Assembly (NCBI GenBank): GCA_903828675.1
Contig: CAIKND010000182.1
Location: 1 to 64,000, forward strand
DNA from: an uncultured Acidobacteriaceae bacterium
Lineage (GTDB): Bacteria; Acidobacteriota; Terriglobia; Terriglobales; Acidobacteriaceae
Length of the DNA: 64,000 nt
Direction: 5' to 3'
Numbering within the stretch: the first letter of the stretch is position 1; every line of letters begins with the position of its first letter. The translations under genes and the position numbers were made by a program. This document shows, piece by piece, positions 1 through 7,904 of the stretch. The notes beneath the pieces were generated by a model, which saw only the letters and a program-made list of their open reading frames with translations, did not search any database and was not told where the DNA came from.

Positions 1-148
1 AACACTTAGAGGTCTCGGAATGTGGCAAATATCGGAATACCAAAACCCTCACTGAGGCATTACCGATCGCTCTGCGGGCTTTGTAGGGCGATTCAGTTTT
101 TCAATCTGCGTGACGTCCGACGTTTTTCAACAAGTTCCTAAATTGCAA

Positions 149-2620
149 CTACTGCCTTAGTTCCACCAGCGTAGCCCCTTGCCCACCCTCATTCTGAGGA
201 GCCTCTTCAATCCCGGCCACGTGCGGATGCCCTTTCAAAAACTCCCTTACCCCGCGCCGCAAAATCCCCGCTCCATGCCCATGAATAATCCGCACCCGCG
301 GCAGCCCCGCCATGAAAGCGCGATCCAGATATTGCTCCAGCTCCCCTGTAGCCTCATCTACCGTGCGCCCAATGAGATTGATCTCCATGCGCATACCATC
401 GGTGTTCGCGCTCGATACAGTCACATGCACATTCTTCTGCCTGCGCGCCGCGGCCAGCGGATCGCTGCGCTCCGCACTCTGCAACTCTGCCGCACGCACC
501 ACTTCGGCAATATCGTCGCGCTTAACGCGCATCTTGATCGGCCCCAGCGCGACTTCAAACAGGTCCTTCTCCACCTCGCGCTGCACCACGGCAATCTTGC
601 CCATCGACTTCAGACGCACCTGGTCGCCCGCCGCAACGTGCTTCACCACATGCGGCTGCGCGTTCGCATCGCCTTGATCCGCGCCGCTCCGATGCGCCAC
701 CACTGTCTGATTAAAGCTCTCCTGAAACTCGCGCCGCAGGCGCAGCATACGCCTCTCTGCTTCCTTGGATAGCTTCTGCTGCGAGGCGCGATCTTCAATG
801 GCCCGCACCGTCTCCCGCATCTGAAACTCGAAATCCTTCAGAAGCGACGCCAGCTTTGTTTCCAACTCGCGCGTGCGTTTGCGCAGTTCGACATCGCCCT
901 CGCGCGCCAGTTTCGCCCGCTCCTGATTCAACGCATACTGCTGTTCGCGCGCCGCCTTGCGCTCCACTTCCAACTGCGTCAGCTCGTTGTGTAGCTTGTC
1001 TAGAAACCGCGCAATATCCACCTGCTGCGAACCCAGCCGCTGCCGCGCCGCAACAATGATCTCGTGATTCAGCCCCAGCCGCTCGGCAGTCTGTATGCCC
1101 GCCGAAGCCCCCGGCACACCCAGCCGCAGTTGATAATTCGGCGCCAGCGTCAGTTCATCCACACCCGCTGCCGCATTCAATACGCCATCCGTATTCGCAG
1201 CGTAGACCTTCAGCGAAGTGTGATGCGTCGAAATCAGCGACCACGCGCCCGCCGCAAGAAAATGGCTCGCAATGGCCACCGCCAGCGCAGATCCCTCTTC
1301 GGGATCTGTCGATGAACCAAGCTCGTCCAGCAGCACCAGTGAACGCGCCCCCGCCAGCCTCGACAGGCGGTCCAGATTCGTGATGTGCGCCGAAAATGTT
1401 GACAGCGCTGCCTCAATCGACTGCGCGTCGCCAATGTCCGCCAGGAACGCCGTGAACACCGGGAAACTCGCAGCCGTAGCGGCCACAGGCAACCCCGCCT
1501 GCGCCATCATCGCCAGCAGCGCGGTCGTCTTCAGTGTCACTGTCTTGCCGCCGGTGTTCGGTCCGCTGATAATCAGCTGCCGCTCCGCCGCCGTGAGTTC
1601 CAAAGCAAGAGGCACAATCCGCCCGCCTGTCACGCGCAGACGCTTCTCCAGCAGAGGATGCCGCGCGCCTTCCAGATGCAGCAGATCGTGCGCAATTGCC
1701 GGAGCTACGCAATCGTACTCGCGCGCAAAACGAGCCCGCGCCTGCAGGCTGTCCACCAGCGCCAGCACGCGCGCGCCCTCCACCAACCCTTGCGCATAGC
1801 CGCCCACCTGTCGCGTAAGCGCAACAAAGATGCGGTGAATCTCCGCCTGCTCTTCTTCGATCAGCCGCACCAGTTCGTTGTTCTGCTCGATGGTTTCCAG
1901 CGGCTCCACATACACCGTCTGCCCCGACGAACTCGCCCCGTGCACCACGCCGCTCACGCGCCTCTTCAGCTCCGCGCGCACCGGAATCACGAAACGCTCG
2001 CCGCGAATCGTGATCAGGTCTTCCTGCGTCGATCCATCGGCGGAAAGCTTGCGCAGGGCGGCGCGTAGGCTCTCTTCAATCAGCCGTTGTTGCCGCTCCT
2101 GCTCACGCCGTATGCGGCCCAGTTCCGGCGAAGCATTATCGGCCAGCGAGCCATCCGGCTGAATGGTCCGCTCGATGGTCTCGGCCAGCGGACGCAAGCT
2201 CGTTGTCAGTGCGGACGACAGCGCCGAGAGTCCCGGCAGCCTGCCCGCCAGCCGCGCAGGTGGCGACTGCAACAGCGCCTGCCACGAGGCCACATCGTTG
2301 GCCAGCCGCGCCACCGCCTGCAACTCCGTGGCTTCCAAAGCCGCGCCCGGAATCTGCGCCTTGGCCGCCAGTTGCGTCGGATCGAACAGCCCTCCCAGCG
2401 GAATGGAAACCTGTTCCTCCAGCGCCAGCCTTACCTCGCCGGTAAGCTGATGCTGGCGCGCAATCCACTCTTCATCGGTCGAGGGTTTGAGATCGAGAAT
2501 CGCGTGCCGCCCCACAGGCGAAGCCGCAAAGCCAGCCACCAGGGCCAGCAACGGCTCCCACTCAAGCGCAATAAAATCGGCGTTCAACACTACAGACGGA
2601 ATCGGATCAAGCAAACTCAT
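149..2620 (-). CDS. mutS2: Endonuclease MutS2 (MutS-type ATPase with C-terminal Smr domain)
   Basis: Walker A GPNTGGKTVTLKT, Walker B LVLLDELGSSTDPEEGSALA, C-terminal Smr motif VRIIHGHGAGILRRGVREFL; ORF may start at 2629. Confidence 0.95.
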   Translation of the reverse strand: MSLLDPIPSVVLNADFIALEWEPLLALVAGFAASPVGRHAILDLKPSTDEEWIARQHQLTGEVRLALEEQVSIPLGGLFDPTQLAAKAQIPGAALEATELQAVARLANDVASWQALLQSPPARLAGRLPGLSALSSALTTSLRPLAETIERTIQPDGSLADNASPELGRIRREQERQQRLIEESLRAALRKLSADGSTQEDLITIRGERFVIPVRAELKRRVSGVVHGASSSGQTVYVEPLETIEQNNELVRLIEEEQAEIHRIFVALTRQVGGYAQGLVEGARVLALVDSLQARARFAREYDCVAPAIAHDLLHLEGARHPLLEKRLRVTGGRIVPLALELTAAERQLIISGPNTGGKTVTLKTTALLAMMAQAGLPVAATAASFPVFTAFLADIGDAQSIEAALSTFSAHITNLDRLSRLAGARSLVLLDELGSSTDPEEGSALAVAIASHFLAAGAWSLISTHHTSLKVYAANTDGVLNAAAGVDELTLAPNYQLRLGVPGASAGIQTAERLGLNHEIIVAARQRLGSQQVDIARFLDKLHNELTQLEVERKAAREQQYALNQERAKLAREGDVELRKRTRELETKLASLLKDFEFQMRETVRAIEDRASQQKLSKEAERRMLRLRREFQESFNQTVVAHRSGADQGDANAQPHVVKHVAAGDQVRLKSMGKIAVVQREVEKDLFEVALGPIKMRVKRDDIAEVVRAAELQSAERSDPLAAARRQKNVHVTVSSANTDGMRMEINLIGRTVDEATGELEQYLDRAFMAGLPRVRIIHGHGAGILRRGVREFLKGHPHVAGIEEAPQNEGGQGATLVELRQ

Positions 2621-2658
2621 ATAGATCAATTATCCCAGTGTCCTGCGCCTGAAGCCCC

Positions 2659-2698
2659 GTGCCCCACCCAAACCGCGCCTTTTGCGATTTGGGTGGGA
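2659..2698. repeat. GTGCCCCA-headed hairpin repeat
   Basis: CCCACCCAAA ... TTTGGGTGGG. Confidence 0.9.
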
Positions 2699-2726
2699 TA
2701 GCAAAACACTCAACCACGCAGCTTTT

Positions 2727-2756
2727 CTATTCCCTATTCCCTATTCCCTATTCCCT
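2727..2756. repeat. Perfect heptanucleotide tandem tract CTATTCC x4
   Basis: CTATTCC CTATTCC CTATTCC CTATTCC CT; symporter stop codon at 2734-2736 lies inside. Confidence 0.95.
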
Positions 2757-4149
2757 GCACGCCTTCCCACTTCGCCACCACCGCCGCCGCCATGCAGTTC
2801 CCCACCACATTCAGCCCCGTCCGCCCCATATCCATCAGCGTGTCCACGCCAAGCAGCATCAGCACGGCAGCCGTGGGAATCTGAAACGACCCGGCCACCC
2901 CCATCAGCACCACCAGCGTTGCGCGCGGCACACCCGCAATGCCCTTGCTTGAAAGGGCAAGCGTGGCCAGCAGCACGATCTGCTGCATTACCGTCAGATG
3001 CAGCCCGCCGGCCTGCGCAGCAAACAGCGCCGCCATGGCGAGATAGAGCGTCGACCCCGTGAGATTGAAGCTATAGCCCATCGGAATCACAAACGACACA
3101 ATCCAGCGCGGCACGCCGAACTCTTCCATGCGTTCCATCGCCAGCGGTAGCGCCGCCTCCGACGAAGTAGTCGCAAACCCAATCGCCGCTGGCTCAGTCA
3201 CAGCCATGGCAAACTTCCACACCGGCACCCGCGCCACCATCAAAATCGGCACAAACACAAACACAACGAAAATCACCAGCGTCCCGTAGCAGGTAGCAGC
3301 CAGCTTCAGCAGCGGCAGCATCGTCGCCAGCCCCATGCTGCCAACGGTATAGGCCAGCGCCGCGCCCGCCGCAACCGGTGCGCAATACATGATGAAGCGC
3401 GTCAGCCGAAACATCGTCTCTGTCAGCGACTGCAGCACGCTCACCAGCGGCGCGCGCTTGGCCTCTGGCAGCGTAGCCAGCGCGGAGCCGAAGAGCAGCG
3501 CAAATACCGCCACTTGCAAAATCTGGTTCTGCGCCACCGCCTGCGCTATGTTCTCCGGGAAGATATTCAGCAGCACACCCTGCCACCCGGCCTGGTGCGC
3601 AATTGGGGCCGCAGCTTGAATCGAAGCAGGCAGCACCACGCCAACTCCAGCTTTCGTCAGATTGATGGCGACCGCGCCCAGAATCAGCCCCAGCGTCGTC
3701 ACCACTTCAAAGAACACGATCGACTTGATGGCGACCCGCCCCACGCCTTTCAATTCGCCATGTCCCGCAATCCCGGTCACGATGCCGCCAAAGATCAGCG
3801 GCGCAACGATCATGCGAATGAGACGTAGAAAGATTTCGGCAATAAAGTGGGTTTGCGTGGCCAACTGTGGCGCATCCACGCCCAGTTCCGCCCCGGCCAA
3901 CATGGCAAAGAAAGTCCACACCAGCAGCGAACGCCGCCGCCATGCAAAGGGAACAAATAGCCCAAAGCCGGTCCAGCGCAGCGCCACGCCGGCTTCCGCG
4001 CGTGTGTTCAACAGCCCGGCAAGCAGGCCGGCCGCAAACAGCAAACCCGCGGCAAATGTCAGAGCGCGCAACAACGCAGCACCGGATCGCGGATCAGGCG
4101 ACTCCGGTTTGCGCTGCAAAGATAGTTCTTGGTTGTTCAAGGCTTCCAT
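2734..4149 (-). CDS. Dicarboxylate/amino acid:cation symporter (DAACS family)
   Basis: Multi-TM protein with LIRMIVAPLIFGGIVTGIAG and TTSSEAALPLAMERMEEFGVPRWIVSFVIPMGYSFNLTGSTLY motifs. Confidence 0.93.
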   Translation of the reverse strand: MEALNNQELSLQRKPESPDPRSGAALLRALTFAAGLLFAAGLLAGLLNTRAEAGVALRWTGFGLFVPFAWRRRSLLVWTFFAMLAGAELGVDAPQLATQTHFIAEIFLRLIRMIVAPLIFGGIVTGIAGHGELKGVGRVAIKSIVFFEVVTTLGLILGAVAINLTKAGVGVVLPASIQAAAPIAHQAGWQGVLLNIFPENIAQAVAQNQILQVAVFALLFGSALATLPEAKRAPLVSVLQSLTETMFRLTRFIMYCAPVAAGAALAYTVGSMGLATMLPLLKLAATCYGTLVIFVVFVFVPILMVARVPVWKFAMAVTEPAAIGFATTSSEAALPLAMERMEEFGVPRWIVSFVIPMGYSFNLTGSTLYLAMAALFAAQAGGLHLTVMQQIVLLATLALSSKGIAGVPRATLVVLMGVAGSFQIPTAAVLMLLGVDTLMDMGRTGLNVVGNCMAAAVVAKWEGVQGIGNRE

Positions 4150-4227
4150 TATGCAAGGTCCGCGCCCAAAGCTGCATCTTGGTCGCCAGGCCGGGGAGGC
4201 CTGGATGCCATGCGGCGAATTGCAGAA

Positions 4228-4545
4228 CTAGTTCGTTGAGCCCGATGTTGCAGCAGGCGCAGACGCAGCTGCCGCGGCCGCCGGGCAAGCCGAGCAACCG
4301 CCTCCCCCGCAAGGCGCCGCCGCCGGAGCGGCTGTTGGCGCACTCTCTGAGGCAGCCACACTGCTCTTTGGTGCGTAGTCGTTCACATACCATCCGGCGC
4401 CCTTGAAGTGAAGTCCCGGCGCGGTCAAAGGCCGCTCCAGTACCCCCTGGCACATGGGACATTCGCTCTCCGGCTCGGCGCTGAAATTCTGGATCTTTTC
4501 AAATCTGTGGCCGCACTTGGTGCAGCGATACGCATACATTGGCAA
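4228..4545 (-). CDS. FmdB-family zinc-ribbon protein
   Basis: MPMYAYRCTKCGHRFEKIQNFSAEPESECPMC N-terminal CxxC...CxxC ribbon; Ala/Cys-rich tail. Confidence 0.85.
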   Translation of the reverse strand: MPMYAYRCTKCGHRFEKIQNFSAEPESECPMCQGVLERPLTAPGLHFKGAGWYVNDYAPKSSVAASESAPTAAPAAAPCGGGGCSACPAAAAAASAPAATSGSTN

Positions 4546-4633
4546 CGGATTTACCTCTTCAGCAGAAAACTACCACTATGTACATTGTACCGGGAGTTTG
4601 GCAAATATATGCAAAACCCTTTGTTCCGGCTCG

Positions 4634-7072
4634 TTACCTTTTCGCATCCGGGCGCAACACAACCTCGTATTCTGGAAGCACCTCGACTTTCGTCACCTTG
4701 GCTGTCTGCCCCGTGGCATTCATTTCGGCCCAGGCGCGCGCATCAAGATAGATAGGCGCATTGGGCGGCAGCGGCTCTACCTCCACCTCCAGCTTTTGCC
4801 CGAAGGCATCGGGCAAATACCGTTTCAGCCCGATCTCCCATAGCCGTCCGTTATAGAAGTCGTCGTCCAGCAGATGCCCGTCGCGGCTCAGCCGGGCAAT
4901 ATCGCCGGCATAGTGGATGCGCAGAAAAATGTCGCTCAGCCCAACCATCGGCTGCGGCGGAATCTTCAGCGTCCACGCCGCTGCGCCATTAAAGTCGCTG
5001 TCCTCGGGAACTTGCGGCCGTTCCTTGTTGTGCGCTGAGGTCGCGATCGGCGGCCGGGCCGCGGCTTCGCGATTTTGCGTCCACTCAAACTCAATCTTGC
5101 GCGGAGCGATCTTCCACTCCCGCTCCTTCCAAAGCTTTTGACTAGGGCCTCGGCCACTCGGCGCAAAGAGCGAGGCTTCCAGCCGTGACGGATCAACAGA
5201 GCGCAAATGTACGCCTTCGCTATCCTCAAACACATCCGCTTGCGTCAAAAGCGCCGTTTCCACACCCTGCAGCTTCACCCGCCAGAAATCCTCCGCCTGC
5301 TTCTCGGTCAGTAATACGATCCGCGCCGTGTGCCCGTTTTCGCCCTCGACTTGTAGCACTGCCTGCTCTCCTGCCACCACAGCCGTGCCGCTGCGATGGC
5401 TCCATGTGACCTTCCCGCTTACAATTCGAACGACACCAATACTGCTGTTATCAAAAGCAAACTCGGGGATAACTCCCGGAACTGCAAAGAAGAAGTAAGT
5501 CGCTTCGCCGCCAATCTCCACCCACGACAACAACTGCGCCGTGCTGTATTTCAGCGTCCCAGCGCCCAGGTCGAGATTCACAGGCCAGATGAAGTGGCTA
5601 TTCGCCGGAACGTCAATCGGCAAGTGCGGCACCATCGCCGTCCCCTTCGCCAGCTTCACTTGCACCTGAAATTCCTTGCGCTCCGCCATCTCATGCTTGC
5701 GCACATAATTGTTCACAAACAGAAATCCGCGCTCTCCATTGGACCGCAGCATCACCCGAGCCATGCTCAGATCCGTCGCGTCCTTCGGCCTTCGCGCTGG
5801 CGCATAGGGCGCCATCAACGCCAGATCCGCTCCAAAAGACTGCAGAAAAAAGTGCAGGCTCTTGGTCTTGCGAAACGACTCCCGCTCCTGTCCGTACTCG
5901 CCCAGCGGCGCCTGAAAGTCATACGACACCACAGGCAGATCGTTCGGATAGCCGGTCGCGAGAGACTCCTGAAGCGTGCTCAGCTTGCCCTCGGGGTTCG
6001 CGCCGCCATGAAACATGTAGTACCCGTAGAGATTGGCGCCCGACCCTATGCCGGTAAGCGTCACCGCGGCAATATCGTCCGCATCGATCAGCGGCCGGCG
6101 CTGATACGAGGTCTCCATGCCGCCGCCCTGTTCAGCGGTTAAATAGGGGTAGTGGCGCAGATCCACCTTGCCCTTGCGGTCGCCGGCATTCATCGCGCCC
6201 ATATCGCCCACGGTGCGATTCGTCGCAAACAAATACACCTGGTTCGGCTCATGTTCCGTAGTTACGCCGCTCCAAAAGTCGTCCGGATACCCACCGAACA
6301 CAGGAATGAATTCGTGCTCGGCAAACGTGCGCTCCGGCCAGCCGGTAATCGAGAAAAGCGGCGGATGTATGCCCGCCGCCACCGCCAGCCGTTTCAGTTC
6401 AGTCAGGTGGTCGCTGCTCGCATCGGGATTGCTCTCGCCATACTCGTTCTCAATCTGGACGCCAACAATCGGCCCGCCATCCTGCCAAAGCTGACCTTTA
6501 ATCTGCTTCCCGATCTCGCCGAAATACCGGCTCACATATTTCATGTAATCGGGATCGTTGCGACGCAACCCAATCTTTTTGTTCACCAGCCAGTCCGGAA
6601 ATCCCCCATTGCGCGCCTCGCCGTGAGCCCACGGCCCCACGCGCAAATAGACTTTTAGCCCGCTCTTTCCGCAAAGCTCCACAAAATGCCGCAGGTCCCT
6701 CTGTCCCGTCCAGTCAAACTGGCCCTCTACCTCTTCATGATGAATCCAGAAGACGTAGGTATTCACAACGTCCAGGCCGCCGGCCTTCACCTTCTCCAGT
6801 TCTTCCTGCCAATACTTCTCCGGATAACGCGAAAAGTGGAACTCCCCCGCCACTGGCAGCCATGGCTTGCCGTCGAGCGTCAGATTCCGGCTGTTCACAT
6901 CGATCCGATGCCCCGAAGGCGACACCCCGCCCATGTGCAGGAACCCCGTCTCAGCAGCAGGCGCGGGCACGCTTGCATCAATCACAATCGCGGAAGCAAG
7001 CTCCTGTGCCGGCAAGGCGGAAGCCAGGCAAGCAAGAGCGCCAAGAGTCACTGCGGCCAACGATATTTTCAT
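4634..7072 (-). CDS. Beta-galactosidase, GH35-like, secreted
   Basis: Signal peptide; GEFHFSRYPEKYWQEELEKVKAGGLDVVNTYVFWIHHE and GGPIVGVQIENEYG motifs; start chosen at MKISLAAVTL. Confidence 0.88.
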   Translation of the reverse strand: MKISLAAVTLGALACLASALPAQELASAIVIDASVPAPAAETGFLHMGGVSPSGHRIDVNSRNLTLDGKPWLPVAGEFHFSRYPEKYWQEELEKVKAGGLDVVNTYVFWIHHEEVEGQFDWTGQRDLRHFVELCGKSGLKVYLRVGPWAHGEARNGGFPDWLVNKKIGLRRNDPDYMKYVSRYFGEIGKQIKGQLWQDGGPIVGVQIENEYGESNPDASSDHLTELKRLAVAAGIHPPLFSITGWPERTFAEHEFIPVFGGYPDDFWSGVTTEHEPNQVYLFATNRTVGDMGAMNAGDRKGKVDLRHYPYLTAEQGGGMETSYQRRPLIDADDIAAVTLTGIGSGANLYGYYMFHGGANPEGKLSTLQESLATGYPNDLPVVSYDFQAPLGEYGQERESFRKTKSLHFFLQSFGADLALMAPYAPARRPKDATDLSMARVMLRSNGERGFLFVNNYVRKHEMAERKEFQVQVKLAKGTAMVPHLPIDVPANSHFIWPVNLDLGAGTLKYSTAQLLSWVEIGGEATYFFFAVPGVIPEFAFDNSSIGVVRIVSGKVTWSHRSGTAVVAGEQAVLQVEGENGHTARIVLLTEKQAEDFWRVKLQGVETALLTQADVFEDSEGVHLRSVDPSRLEASLFAPSGRGPSQKLWKEREWKIAPRKIEFEWTQNREAAARPPIATSAHNKERPQVPEDSDFNGAAAWTLKIPPQPMVGLSDIFLRIHYAGDIARLSRDGHLLDDDFYNGRLWEIGLKRYLPDAFGQKLEVEVEPLPPNAPIYLDARAWAEMNATGQTAKVTKVEVLPEYEVVLRPDAKR

Positions 7073-7141
7073 GGGGTCTTTCCGATCATCCAATCAGGCC
7101 CGTCAATCATAGAGTCTTGCGAGCGCCAAGGCCAAACACAA

Positions 7142-7187
7142 AGCCGGCAGCCCACCGTGGAGTTACCTCCACCGTATGCTGCCGGCT
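7142..7187 (-). terminator. Nested stem-loop terminator candidate after DUF2911 gene
   Basis: AGCCGGCAGC ... GCTGCCGGCT arms enclosing GTGGAG-TTAC-CTCCAC; T-rich TTTGTGTTTGG follows on minus strand. Confidence 0.6.
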
Positions 7188-7226
7188 CATTCCTTCTTTA
7201 TGCGGTCCGAAATTCCCCGCCGTAAC

Positions 7227-7778
7227 TCAATGCACGTGGAGGGGAACCGATGCGCTCATGTTCTCCCACGACAGGTTCAGCGTGCCCCTGCCATCGCCGC
7301 GATCGGTGAGCGTGAACTTCAGGTTCTCCACCAGCGCTGGCGGCTTGCTCATCATCATCTTCACTTTTCCAAGGTCCTGCGCGCTGTCGTACGCCAGGCC
7401 CCATTGACCCACCTGCTTGTTCACGATCAAGACCCAATTGTCCGGGTCGGAAATATCGACGAATAGCGTGTAGTCGCCCTTGGGAACGGCGATTCCGTCT
7501 TGCCCGCCAATACGCAGGTCAGCGTCGGTGTGCAGCGCAGTGGCGGTATTGGCGCCCGCGCGCCACACCGGGTAGTGTGGATTGTGGCTGATCAGCCCAT
7601 CTTTGGTGAAGATCTTGCCCTCACGGCCTTTTACTGCGGGCGCGTTATAGGTGATGGTGATGGCCTTTCCGCCGATGGTAGCCGATTCTTTGGCGGCCGG
7701 GCTGGCTGGCGCCTTCTGTTGGGCAAACATGGTGGTGGCGGCAAGCAAAAGACCCGTACAGATGAAAAGACGCTTCAT
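7227..7778 (-). CDS. DUF2911 domain-containing secreted protein
   Basis: Internal start MKRLFICTGLLL with GGAG ribosome-binding site and signal peptide; body resembles DUF2911 (WRAGANTATALHTDADLRIGG..VPKGDYTLFVD). Confidence 0.8.
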   Translation of the reverse strand: MKRLFICTGLLLAATTMFAQQKAPASPAAKESATIGGKAITITYNAPAVKGREGKIFTKDGLISHNPHYPVWRAGANTATALHTDADLRIGGQDGIAVPKGDYTLFVDISDPDNWVLIVNKQVGQWGLAYDSAQDLGKVKMMMSKPPALVENLKFTLTDRGDGRGTLNLSWENMSASVPLHVH

Positions 7779-7904
7779 GGTGTTATTTCTCCTCCGGGCA
7801 GAGCCATTGTTTGGACCGTGCGGCCCCGACCCGACGATTGTCGCACCATCCGCCCCCGGTCGGGAAGCTGCTTTCTTTTCAACGGCCAGCGAATGCCGCA
7901 ACCT

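Noticed and set aside
2727-2756. CTATTCC tandem repeat as a CRISPR or phase-variation tract
   Set aside because: No spacers, unit is only 7 nt, and the position on stop codons of many unrelated genes argues against CRISPR. Phase variation is possible in principle but would act only on the last residues.
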